Of a DNA stretch of 12,718 bases, positions 6,083-12,718 are shown piece after piece. The stretch lies in assembly GCA_023422735.1 (NCBI GenBank), contig JAFAGL010000192.1:1-12718 (forward strand), read 5' to 3'. Position 1 is the first letter of the stretch, and every line of letters starts with the position of its first letter. The DNA is from Pseudomonadota bacterium (GTDB taxonomy: Bacteria > Pseudomonadota > Alphaproteobacteria > Rhizobiales > Rhizobiaceae). The notes below the pieces were generated by a model. It ran no database searches. It was not told the DNA's origin and saw nothing but the letters and a program-made list of their open reading frames with translations. The position numbers and the translations under genes are program-made.

Positions 6083-6472
6083 ATGGCTAAGGAAGCCGCA
6101 CGCGTTCGTCGTCGTGAACGCAAGAACATTTCTTCGGGCGTAGCCCATGTGAATTCGACTTTCAACAATACCATGATCACGATCACCGACGCGCAGGGCA
6201 ATGCGATTGCCTGGTCGTCGGCAGGTGCGCAGGGCTTCAAAGGCTCGCGTAAGTCGACCCCGTTTGCTGCTCAGATGGCTGCCGAAGACTGTGCGAAGAA
6301 AGCACAGGAACACGGTATGCGTACGCTGGAAGTTGAAGTTTCGGGCCCGGGTTCGGGGCGCGAGTCGGCTTTGCGCGCGCTTCAGGCTGCTGGTTTCACG
6401 ATCACGTCCATTCGTGATGTGACGCCAATCCCGCACAATGGCTGCCGCCCGCGCAAGAAGCGTCGCGTTTAA
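6083..6472 (+). CDS. rpsK: 30S ribosomal protein S11 (uS11)
   Basis: A 129-residue S11, full length. It has the basic N-terminus, the core GVAHVNSTFNNTMITITD, the ASSAGAQGFKGSRKSTPFAAQ-like stretch, the glycine loop SGPGSGRE, and the invariant C-terminal TPIPHNGCRPRKKRRV. S11 lies on the 30S platform beside the mRNA exit region. AAAGGA about eight bases before the ATG sets the start. It follows rpsM after a 120-bp gap with a long hairpin. The rpsD gene, which follows rpsK in enterobacterial alpha operons, is missing here; rpoA comes next. Confidence 0.98.
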   Translation: MAKEAARVRRRERKNISSGVAHVNSTFNNTMITITDAQGNAIAWSSAGAQGFKGSRKSTPFAAQMAAEDCAKKAQEHGMRTLEVEVSGPGSGRESALRALQAAGFTITSIRDVTPIPHNGCRPRKKRRV

Positions 6473-6543
6473 GCTTAAGTCAGAGATCCGCGAGAGCCCT
6501 GGACGAAATGCCTTGGGGTATCGCAGTTTCTTCGCACCGATGA

Positions 6544-6566
6544 TTGCCACGATTGGATGGTGGCAA
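6544..6566 (+). promoter_or_regulatory. Hairpin abutting the rpoA ribosome-binding site
   Basis: TTGCCAC at 6544-6550 pairs perfectly with GTGGCAA at 6560-6566 around a nine-base loop. The strong ribosome-binding site GAGGAAGGA starts two bases later, at 6568. A stem directly before a Shine-Dalgarno may keep it single-stranded or position a regulator. The 110-bp rpsK-rpoA gap shows no T run and no good promoter. Confidence 0.4.
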
Positions 6567-6582
6567 CGAGGAAGGACTAGAG

Positions 6583-7593
6583 ATGATCCAGAAGAACTGG
6601 CAAGAACTGATCAAGCCGAACAAGGTTGAGTTCTCATCGAAGAGCAAGACCGTGACAACGCTTGTTGCCGAGCCGCTTGAGCGTGGCTTCGGTTTGACGC
6701 TTGGTAACGCGCTGCGTCGTGTGCTGCTGTCGTCGCTGCGTGGTGCCGCCGTCACCGCTGTGCAAATCGATGGCGTATTGCACGAATTCTCTTCGATTCC
6801 GGGCGTTCGCGAAGACGTCACGGATATTGTTTTGAATATCAAGGAAATCGCAATCCGCATGGAAGGCGATGGCCCTAAGCGGATGGTTGTTCGCAAGTCC
6901 GGCCCAGGTACTGTGACGGCTGGCGATATTCAGACGGTTGGCGATGTTGAGATCTTGAATCCGGATCACGCGATCTGCACGCTTGATGAAGGTGCCGAGA
7001 TCCGCATGGAATTCACGGTCGACAACGGCAAGGGTTATGTGCCGGCAGATCGCAATCGTGCAGAAGACGCACCGATTGGCCTGATTCCGGTAGATAGCCT
7101 GTATTCGCCCGTCAAGAAAGTGTCCTACAAGGTGGAAAACACCCGTGAAGGACAAGTGCTTGATTACGACAAGCTCACAATGTCGATCGAAACCAACGGT
7201 TCGGTTTCAGGCGAAGATGCCGTCGCATTTGCAGCGCGCATCCTTCAGGATCAGCTAGGCCTGTTTGTCAATTTCGACGAGCCGCAGAAAGAGCAGGTTT
7301 CGGAGCAGGTTACTGAACTGGCGTTCAATCCGTCGCTTCTCAAGAAGGTCGATGAGCTGGAACTTTCTGTACGTTCTGCAAACTGCCTTAAGAACGACAA
7401 CATCGTTTACATCGGCGACCTGATCCAGAAGTCAGAAGCAGAAATGCTCCGCACTCCGAATTTCGGCCGCAAGTCACTTAACGAAATCAAGGAAGTTCTC
7501 GCTGCGATGGGTCTCCATCTCGGTATGGAAGTGCCGGATTGGCCTCCAGAGAACATCGAAGATCTCGCCAAGCGTTACGAAGACCAATATTAA
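6583..7593 (+). CDS. rpoA: DNA-directed RNA polymerase subunit alpha
   Basis: RpoA dimerises to nucleate the RNA polymerase core, and its C-terminal domain contacts UP elements and activators. The 336-residue protein is the normal length. The N-terminal domain shows PLERGFGLTLGNALRRVLLS (31-50) and the HEFSSIPGVREDV loop (67-79). A linker near 231-249 leads to the C-terminal helix-hairpin-helix domain (about 250-318) with LSVRSANCLK (261-270), where Arg264 corresponds to the DNA-contacting Arg265 of E. coli, and TPNFGRKSLNEIKEVL (291-306). The ATG at 6583 is chosen because GAGGAAGGA precedes it and MIQKNW is the typical alphaproteobacterial start; the frame open from 6544 adds unrelated residues inside the hairpin. 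It is followed by rplQ after 54 bases. Confidence 0.98.
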   Translation: MIQKNWQELIKPNKVEFSSKSKTVTTLVAEPLERGFGLTLGNALRRVLLSSLRGAAVTAVQIDGVLHEFSSIPGVREDVTDIVLNIKEIAIRMEGDGPKRMVVRKSGPGTVTAGDIQTVGDVEILNPDHAICTLDEGAEIRMEFTVDNGKGYVPADRNRAEDAPIGLIPVDSLYSPVKKVSYKVENTREGQVLDYDKLTMSIETNGSVSGEDAVAFAARILQDQLGLFVNFDEPQKEQVSEQVTELAFNPSLLKKVDELELSVRSANCLKNDNIVYIGDLIQKSEAEMLRTPNFGRKSLNEIKEVLAAMGLHLGMEVPDWPPENIEDLAKRYEDQY

Positions 7594-7647
7594 GCAACTC
7601 AGCCCTGGGAGCTCGCGCGCTTCCGGTTCAACTCAAGGAGATTAGCC

Positions 7648-8079
7648 ATGCGCCATGGACGCGCCCATCGCCGGCTCAATCGTACGCATAGCCACCGTAA
7701 GGCCCTGTTCACCAACATGGCTGCTTCGCTGCTCGAGCACGAGCAGATTGTTACAACGTTGCCCAAGGCGAAAGAACTTCGCCCGATTGTTGAGAAGCTC
7801 GTGACGCTCGGAAAGCGTGGCGACCTGCATGCACGCCGTCAGGCGGCTGCGGCTATCGGCAACGAGGCTGTCACCAAGCGTTTGTTCGACACGATCGCTC
7901 CGCGTTACGCAACACGCAATGGCGGCTACTTGCGGATCATGAAGGCAGGTTTCCGTCATGGCGACAACGCGCCAATGGCTGTCATTGAGTTCGTTGATCG
8001 GGACGTTGATGCCAAGGGTGCAGCGGATCGTGCTCGCGTCGAAGCCGAGCAGGCTGCTGAAGAAAGCGAAGCAGCATAA
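7648..8079 (+). CDS. rplQ: 50S ribosomal protein L17 (bL17)
   Basis: A 143-residue L17 with the signature N-terminus MRHGRAHRRLNRTHSHRKAL and the following helix-rich part (NMAASLLEHEQIVTTLPKAKELRP), then GGYLRIMKAGFRHGDNAPMAVIEFVD. After residue 125 there is an Ala/Glu-rich acidic tail, which is common in alphaproteobacterial L17 proteins and absent from shorter homologues. It lies near the polypeptide exit of the 50S subunit. AAGGAG eight bases before the ATG supports the start. It is the last gene of the alpha operon, closed by the intrinsic terminator at 8103. Confidence 0.98.
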   Translation: MRHGRAHRRLNRTHSHRKALFTNMAASLLEHEQIVTTLPKAKELRPIVEKLVTLGKRGDLHARRQAAAAIGNEAVTKRLFDTIAPRYATRNGGYLRIMKAGFRHGDNAPMAVIEFVDRDVDAKGAADRARVEAEQAAEESEAA

Positions 8080-8102
8080 TCAGCTGTTTTCTACCAAGAT
8101 GC

Positions 8103-8133
8103 AAAAAGGGGCCGAAAGGCTCCTTTTTTGTTT
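8103..8133 (+). terminator. Intrinsic terminator of the alpha operon
   Basis: AAAAAGGGGCC (8103-8113) pairs with GGCTCCTTTTT (8118-8128) through eleven base pairs with one G-U wobble, closed by a GAAA tetraloop, and the T run continues as TTTTTTGTTT. It stands 23 bases after the rplQ stop. This is the clearest Rho-independent terminator in the window and separates the ribosomal block from the protease gene. The rest of the 156-bp gap, to 8235, holds no gene and only weak promoter-like matches. Confidence 0.92.
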
Positions 8134-8235
8134 CAGGAAATTGTTTGAGCATGTTCGACGCCTTGGTTCATTCGCAATGAATCGCGATGATTAAGAAGCT
8201 CGACTATTCTTCGTAACTGATCCAGGTTTGGTTTG

Positions 8236-9726
8236 ATGGCATTCGCATCTCACAAAGCGTTCGTAGCCACATTCGTGGTCGCGTCGCTGTTCACGCCCAT
8301 TATAAGTCTTGCTCAAGAGAGCACCGGTGCAGCCGGCGTTGAAGGTTTTTTAGGTCAGGCTGGCGAGCGAGCGAGCCCAGTTGGTGGGCGCGGCGAGGGT
8401 CAGGTGGAGCGGCGTCTTCCGTTTGGAGAGCGCGAGGTTCAGTTGTCATATGCGCCTTTGGTGCAGAAGACATCGCCAGCTGTTGTCAATGTGTATGCGT
8501 CACGCAACCCGAGGGGCAGGCCCTCACCATTCGCGGGCGATCCCTTTTTTGAACAGTTTTTCGGTCGCCAGTTGCCGCCTCGGGCGCAGTCCGCTCTGGG
8601 TTCGGGCGTCATCGTCGACGTAGGCGGCCTGATTGTCACGAACAATCACGTTATCAAGGATGCTGATGAGGTTAAGATAGCTTTCGCGGATGGGCGAGAG
8701 TTCGAAAGCACCGTTCTTTTGAAGGATGAGTCTCTAGATCTTGCAGTCTTGAAGATCGATCCACCAGAGGCACTGCCAACCATTCCGATGGGCAATTCGG
8801 AAGCATTGGAGGTTGGCGATCTCGTGTTGGCGATGGGCAATCCGTTCGGTGTTGGCCAAACTACAACCAGCGGCATCGTTTCGGCTCTGGCACGTACGCA
8901 TATTGGGGTCACGGATTTCGGCTTCTTCATTCAAACAGATGCTGCGATTAATCCCGGCAATTCGGGTGGCGCGCTGATCGACATGCATGGCAATCTCGTT
9001 GGTATCAACACGGCGATCTACAGCCGTTCCGGCGGTTCAATCGGAATTGGGTTCGCGATTCCCTCCAATATTGTTCGAGCCGTGGTGGCTTCTGCGAAGG
9101 CCGGAAATGACTACTTTGAAAGGCCTTTCATTGGCGCCACATTCGACTCTGTGACATCAGATGTTGCCGAAGCTTTGGGAATGGAGCGCCCGTATGGGGC
9201 GCTTGTTTCCAATGTGATCGCGAATGGTCCCGCCGCAAATGCAGGGCTTCGCCCCGGAGATGTTGTGATTGCGATGAACGATGCGCGGATCGATAGTCCG
9301 GATGGACTTGGTTATCGTCTGGCAACGCAGGAGATCGGTGGCGTAGCTAAAGTTACAGTGTTGCGCCAAGGAAGAGAAGCCAGCGTTTCGCTAACTTTGG
9401 AGCGTGCACCTGAAAGCGAGGCGGGCGAGGTCGAGATTAAGGGCGAAAGCCCATTTGCGGGCGCAACGGTGGCTGAACTTTCGCCTCGGCTCGCGCAACG
9501 GATCAATATGCCGATAACCAGCAGCGGTGTTATCATCCTGGATGTGGCTCCGGCTTCTCCTGCGGCACGTGTTGGTTTTCGTCGAAACGATATTGTACGC
9601 GAACTTAATCAAAGCGAGGTAACGTCCCTGGCCCAACTCCAGAGGCTTACAGAAAGCGGGGTTCGGACATGGCGCTTCGTCATTGAGCGTGAAGGCCGGC
9701 TCATAAGACAAAGCCTTCGTTTCTGA
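8236..9726 (+). CDS. Periplasmic DegP/HtrA-type serine protease with two PDZ domains
   Basis: A 496-residue S1C-family protease that degrades or holds misfolded envelope proteins in the periplasm. Residues 1-26 form a Sec signal peptide (short N-region with Lys7, hydrophobic core, likely cleavage after SLA). After a Gly-rich linker, the trypsin-like domain spans about 65-290, with catalytic His138 in TNNHVI, Asp168 in DLAVLKID and Ser243 in GNSGGAL, all present. PDZ1 is near 295-390 (GPAANAGLRPGDVV) and PDZ2 near 405-490 (PASPAARVGFRRNDIV). An in-frame TTG at 8233 is one codon upstream; ATG at 8236 is preferred. The stop overlaps the next start (TGATG), so it is probably translated together with rarA. 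Orthologues are called DegP, DegQ, MucD or Do; I cannot tell which is right, so no symbol is given. Confidence 0.94.
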   Translation: MAFASHKAFVATFVVASLFTPIISLAQESTGAAGVEGFLGQAGERASPVGGRGEGQVERRLPFGEREVQLSYAPLVQKTSPAVVNVYASRNPRGRPSPFAGDPFFEQFFGRQLPPRAQSALGSGVIVDVGGLIVTNNHVIKDADEVKIAFADGREFESTVLLKDESLDLAVLKIDPPEALPTIPMGNSEALEVGDLVLAMGNPFGVGQTTTSGIVSALARTHIGVTDFGFFIQTDAAINPGNSGGALIDMHGNLVGINTAIYSRSGGSIGIGFAIPSNIVRAVVASAKAGNDYFERPFIGATFDSVTSDVAEALGMERPYGALVSNVIANGPAANAGLRPGDVVIAMNDARIDSPDGLGYRLATQEIGGVAKVTVLRQGREASVSLTLERAPESEAGEVEIKGESPFAGATVAELSPRLAQRINMPITSSGVIILDVAPASPAARVGFRRNDIVRELNQSEVTSLAQLQRLTESGVRTWRFVIEREGRLIRQSLRF

Positions 9727-11051
9727 TGAGTGATCTTTTCGCCAGCCGCGATGAAGCGCCGACGCTCCATGCGAGTGACACAAGGCCGCTGGCCGACAGG
9801 TTACGTCCGAAGGCCTTAAGCGATGTCGTTGGTCAAGAGCATATTACCGGCGAGGACGGGATCCTGACGCGGATGATAGCGTCGGGAACGCTCGGCTCCA
9901 TGATTTTTTGGGGGCCGCCTGGGACCGGCAAAACCACTGTTGCGCGCCTGCTCGCCAACCAGACGAATTTTGCTTTCGAGCAAATCTCTGCGGTTTTTTC
10001 CGGAGTTGCGGACCTCAAGAAGGCTTTTGATGCCGCGCGATTGCGAAGGCGCAACGGGCATCAAACGCTGTTATTCGTCGATGAGATACATCGATTCAAT
10101 CGTGCCCAGCAGGATTCATTTCTGCCTGTCATGGAGGATGGGACGGTCGTCTTGATCGGTGCGACGACGGAAAATCCTTCGTTTGAACTCAACGCGGCGC
10201 TTCTATCGCGGGCACGCGTTCTTACCTTCCAGGCGCACAGCGAGGACAGTATTGCCAAGCTGCTGAAGCGAGCAGAGGCGTTGGAAGAAGAACAATTGCC
10301 ACTGAATGATGACGCACGAGAGCTGCTGGTGCGAATGGCCGATGGAGATGGGCGCGCCGGCCTGACGCTCGCTGAAGAGGTTTGGCGCGCGGCTAAGCCA
10401 GGGGAAGTTTTCGATCCTGAAGGCTTGATCCGGATCGTACAGAGACGTGCGCCTGTTTACGACAAAAGTCAGGATGGCCATTACAATCTGATTTCTGCGC
10501 TCCATAAATCCGTGCGCGGGTCTGATCCTGATGCGGCGCTCTATTATCTTTGCCGAATGTTCGATGCGGGAGAAAATCCTCTTTATATCGGACGCCGCCT
10601 CGTTCGAATGGCTGTAGAGGATATTGGTCTCGCTGATCCGCAAGCGCTCGGAATCGCCAATGCGGCGAAGGATGCCTATGACTATCTGGGCTCGCCAGAA
10701 GGCGAACTGGCCTTGGCGCAAGCCTGCGTCTATCTGGCCACGGCACCCAAATCTAATGCAGTTTACACTGCTTTCAAAAGTGCCATGCGAACCGCCAAGG
10801 AAAACGGATCGCTGATGCCGCCGAAACATATTTTGAATGCTCCGACGAAGTTGATGAAGGCGGAGGATTACGGGCAGGGTTATGCCTACGACCATGATCA
10901 GCCTAGTGCTTTTTCAGGACAGGACTACTTTCCCGACCGCCTTGGACGGCAAAATTTCTATCAGCCTGTCGATCGCGGCTTCGAGCGTGAGATTCGAAAG
11001 CGGATCGAATACTGGAATCGTTTGCGCAGTGAACGTGGGTCGCAAACTTAG
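9726..11051 (+). CDS. rarA: Replication-associated recombination protein A (RarA/MgsA) AAA+ ATPase
   Basis: RarA is a cytoplasmic tetrameric AAA+ ATPase of the clamp-loader clade, related to Mgs1/WRNIP1, that acts at stalled replication forks. The 441-residue protein has an N-terminal PLADRLRPKALSDVVGQEHI stretch typical of the group, Walker A GPPGTGKT at 63-70, Walker B LLFVDEIHRFN (115-125) with Asp119-Glu120, sensor 1 IGATTENPSFELN (144-156), and the arginine-bearing LLSRARV (159-165). The C-terminal part contains DGHYNLISALHKSVRGSDPDAALYYL and GFEREIRKRIEYW, which mark the MgsA family C-terminal oligomerisation domain. The start shares one base with the protease stop. The length matches the family, and no key motif is missing. 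Confidence 0.96.
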   Translation: MSDLFASRDEAPTLHASDTRPLADRLRPKALSDVVGQEHITGEDGILTRMIASGTLGSMIFWGPPGTGKTTVARLLANQTNFAFEQISAVFSGVADLKKAFDAARLRRRNGHQTLLFVDEIHRFNRAQQDSFLPVMEDGTVVLIGATTENPSFELNAALLSRARVLTFQAHSEDSIAKLLKRAEALEEEQLPLNDDARELLVRMADGDGRAGLTLAEEVWRAAKPGEVFDPEGLIRIVQRRAPVYDKSQDGHYNLISALHKSVRGSDPDAALYYLCRMFDAGENPLYIGRRLVRMAVEDIGLADPQALGIANAAKDAYDYLGSPEGELALAQACVYLATAPKSNAVYTAFKSAMRTAKENGSLMPPKHILNAPTKLMKAEDYGQGYAYDHDQPSAFSGQDYFPDRLGRQNFYQPVDRGFEREIRKRIEYWNRLRSERGSQT

Positions 11052-11069
11052 GAGAGGCGCGAGAACCTT

Positions 11070-11447
11070 ATGCAAGGCGTAGTGCTCGTAGCGATAGGTG
11101 GTGCAATTGGCGCTTCGCTTCGCCATACGGTGAATATGTTGGCCGTGCGTATCGTTGCCACATCCTTTCCTTGGTGGACAATTGTAATCAATATTCTCGG
11201 TTCGCTGGCCATGGGCCTTTTTATCGGTTGGCTTGCCCGCAGGTCCGGTACGTCCGATGCTTTGCGTTTATTTGTAGCCACAGGTATTCTGGGTGGGTTT
11301 ACAACCTTTTCGGCATTTTCACTGGATTTCGCGACATTATGGGAGCGGGGCCAAGCCAGCGCCGCATTCGGTTACGCCGCCGCTTCTGTCCTGTTGTCTT
11401 TATATGCTGTGTTTGTCGGATTGTGGGTCGCGCGCGCTTTGTCGTGA
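11070..11447 (+). CDS. crcB: Fluoride-specific channel CrcB (Fluc)
   Basis: Fluc proteins are small dual-topology dimeric inner-membrane channels that let fluoride leave the cytoplasm. The 125-residue product has four hydrophobic segments (about 3-22, 34-55, 65-88 and 97-121). Family motifs are present: GGAIGASLRH (10-19), INILGSLAMG with the conserved Asn41, and GILGGFTTFSAFS (72-84), which holds the phenylalanines that line the pore and the central sodium-site region. Only one copy is seen, so it should form a homodimer. It follows rarA by 18 bases with GGAGAGG well upstream of the ATG, a rather long spacing. No fluoride riboswitch fits in that gap, so expression most likely comes from the upstream promoter rather than from a fluoride sensor. 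Confidence 0.95.
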   Translation: MQGVVLVAIGGAIGASLRHTVNMLAVRIVATSFPWWTIVINILGSLAMGLFIGWLARRSGTSDALRLFVATGILGGFTTFSAFSLDFATLWERGQASAAFGYAAASVLLSLYAVFVGLWVARALS

Positions 11448-11481
11448 TGCTATCTGCGGCACAAACAGGGCGTGAAGACAA

Positions 11482-12462
11482 ATGGCCGGTGTAGAAGTCA
11501 AATCAGTGGATGCGGGTGAGGCCGGAATGCGCCTCGATCGCTGGTTCAAGACCCATTTCCCCGGTCTTGGCTTCGGGCATCTGCAAAAGCTTTTGCGTTC
11601 GGGGCAGATTCGCATCGACGGCGGCCGTGCGAAGGCCGACACGCGAGTTCAGCCCGGACAATCGATCCGTATTCCGCCTTTGGGCACGGATGAAAAGGGC
11701 ACTGCCGGACCTTTGACTGTGAAGACAATTCGCGGTCAGGATGATGGCGATCTCTTGGCCAAGATGTTGATTCATGAGGACGAAAAGGTTTTTGTTTTCA
11801 ACAAGCCGGCAGGTTTGGCTGTTCAAGGCGGGTCTGGCGTTTCGCGCCATGTCGACGGCATGCTTGAAGCGTGGCGTAGCAAGAAGGGTGAAAAGCCACG
11901 TCTCGTTCACCGTCTCGATCGTGACACATCAGGTGTTCTTGTTGTGGCTCGAACACGATTGGCGGCAATGAAACTCGCCGAGTCGTTTCGACATAGAGAA
12001 ACGCAAAAAACTTACTGGTCGTTGGTAAAGGGCGTTCCAAAGCAACGTGAGGGGCGAATATCTTCGTGGCTCGTCAAAGAGCAGACGCCCGATGGAGATC
12101 GTATGCGCGTTGCGAACCATGGGGAAAAGGGTGCCGACCACGCCATTTCGCATTACCGTATCGTCGAGCAAGCCGGCCAGAGGTTGAGCTGGCTGGAAAT
12201 GGAGCCGTACACCGGCCGAACCCACCAGTTACGCGTACACGCACTTGAGATTGGTTGCCCCATTATCGGTGATCCGAAATATTTCGAAGCGGACCAGAAT
12301 TGGGAATTCCCCGGTGGCGTTCAAAATCGACTTCATCTTCATGCTCGGCGCATTGTAATTCCGCATCCTGATCGGGGGCGGATCGATATTACTGCGGAAA
12401 TGCCGCCGCATATGGTTCAAAGCTGGAATCTGTTAGGCCTCGATGAGGCAAGCGCGGAATAA
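11482..12462 (+). CDS. rluC: RluA-family 23S rRNA pseudouridine synthase (RluC-like)
   Basis: The enzyme converts specific uridines to pseudouridine, most likely in 23S rRNA. The 326-residue protein has an N-terminal S4-type RNA-binding domain (about residues 14-65; MRLDRWFKTHFPGLG followed by LQKLLRSGQIRIDG), then the catalytic domain. Motif II, HRLDRDTSGVLVVAR, is at 143-157 with the catalytic Asp146 in HRLD. The conserved GRTHQLRVH is at 245-253 and LHLHARR at 285-290 near the C-terminus. Architecture and length fit RluC or RluD; the choice of RluC rests on the usual annotation in this gene order and is not proved by residues I can see. It starts 34 bases after crcB with no strong ribosome-binding site, which suggests coupling to, or modest expression from, the upstream message. 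Confidence 0.9.
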   Translation: MAGVEVKSVDAGEAGMRLDRWFKTHFPGLGFGHLQKLLRSGQIRIDGGRAKADTRVQPGQSIRIPPLGTDEKGTAGPLTVKTIRGQDDGDLLAKMLIHEDEKVFVFNKPAGLAVQGGSGVSRHVDGMLEAWRSKKGEKPRLVHRLDRDTSGVLVVARTRLAAMKLAESFRHRETQKTYWSLVKGVPKQREGRISSWLVKEQTPDGDRMRVANHGEKGADHAISHYRIVEQAGQRLSWLEMEPYTGRTHQLRVHALEIGCPIIGDPKYFEADQNWEFPGGVQNRLHLHARRIVIPHPDRGRIDITAEMPPHMVQSWNLLGLDEASAE

Positions 12463-12528
12463 TCACTGCGACTCGATTTTGACGGGCTGCACTTCATATT
12501 TGTCTGCGATCACCAGGACACGAAATCT

Positions 12529-12718
12529 ATGCGCGACATTCTCAGCGATCTGGAGACTGGATCATCTCAAAACCAGGTCGATCCCGTAAAGCGTGCGCAG
12601 CAACTTTCGAAGCCGGCAGCGCCCAAGCGCTTCTATAGCTCTGTCGCTGTTTCCAATACTGATGACGGCTGGATTATCGAGTTGGATGGCAGAGCCATCC
12701 GTACGCCCGGTCAACGTG
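12529..12718 (+). CDS. ATP12-family F1-ATPase assembly chaperone, N-terminal part, cut by window edge
   Basis: From the ATG at 12529 a frame stays open to the end of the window, giving 63 residues. After a polar N-terminus comes KPAAPKRFYSSVAVSNTDD and then GWIIELDGRAIRTPGQR, the start of the ATP12 domain (usual form PKRFY, about ten residues, LDGRxxRTP). ATP12 in mitochondria binds the alpha subunit of F1 to help assemble ATP synthase, and alphaproteobacteria have orthologues thought to act likewise. AGGA lies about 11 bases upstream. The gap from rluC is 66 bases with nothing recognisable in it. The rest of the gene, and the domain that would confirm the call, lies outside the window. Confidence 0.85.
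   Translation, partial: MRDILSDLETGSSQNQVDPVKRAQQLSKPAAPKRFYSSVAVSNTDDGWIIELDGRAIRTPGQR

Noticed and set aside
6544..6582. Upstream extension of rpoA from a TTG-type start
   Set aside because: The extra 13 residues are encoded by the hairpin and Shine-Dalgarno region, and MIQKNW at 6583 is the standard start.
8163..8191. Possible protease promoter, TTGGTT with GATGAT about 17 bases on
   Set aside because: The -10 match is poor. A promoter is expected somewhere after the terminator at 8103, but I cannot place it. No heat-shock sigma32 pattern was evident either.
10203..10895. Antisense open frame of 230 codons inside rarA
   Set aside because: It is opposite conserved RarA sequence, and the product resembles no family I know. 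Long mirror frames are common opposite GC-rich genes.
12463..12528. Remnant of a HAD hydrolase gene between rluC and ATP12
   Set aside because: Reading the frame that enters the ATP12 start gives a short open stretch with an Asp-Phe-Asp-Gly run but no DxDGT motif or other HAD feature; too short to support a pseudogene.
1..12718. An undescribed protein system, mobile element, CRISPR array or defence locus
   Set aside because: All long frames on the + strand belong to known housekeeping families, spacing leaves no room for further genes, and no terminal repeats, integrase, or spaced repeats were seen.

Overview
The window is the distal part of a bacterial ribosomal-protein supercluster followed by a short block of housekeeping genes, all read left to right on the + strand. 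The proteins look alphaproteobacterial, closest in my memory to the Brucellaceae/Rhizobiales. The signs are adk directly downstream of secY, no rpmJ after secY, an alpha operon without rpsD, a short-lid adenylate kinase, the zinc-free long form of S14, and an ATP12-family F1 assembly gene at the right edge. Genus and species are inference from protein resemblance, not a database result.

Region 1 (1-5388) is the end of the spc-type operon: rplE (3' end only), rpsN, rpsH, rplF, rplR, rpsE, rpmD, rplO, secY, adk. Spacing is tight except for two structured gaps. The rplR-rpsE gap holds a strong terminator-like hairpin. The rplO-secY gap (164 bp) holds three successive hairpins. secY and adk overlap by four bases.

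Region 2 (5389-8133) is the alpha operon: rpsM, rpsK, rpoA, rplQ. It is preceded by a 205-bp leader with a good sigma70-type promoter and a series of possible RNA structures, the last of which can cover the rpsM Shine-Dalgarno. More hairpins lie between rpsM and rpsK and just before the rpoA ribosome-binding site. A textbook intrinsic terminator with a GAAA loop ends the operon after rplQ.

Region 3 (8134-12718) has a secreted DegP/HtrA-type serine protease, the RarA/MgsA replication-fork ATPase (TGATG overlap with the protease), a CrcB/Fluc fluoride channel, a RluA-family 23S rRNA pseudouridine synthase, and the start of an ATP12-type chaperone cut by the window edge. Spacing suggests one transcription unit.

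Regions 1 and 2 supply ribosome parts, the Sec channel, adenylate kinase and the RNA polymerase alpha subunit, so their output scales with growth. Region 3 adds envelope protein quality control, fork maintenance, fluoride export, rRNA modification and ATP synthase assembly. No gap between genes exceeds 300 bases. I saw no mobile element, CRISPR array, tRNA or rRNA, and no undescribed protein system. The points most worth a second look are the RNA structures between the ribosomal genes.
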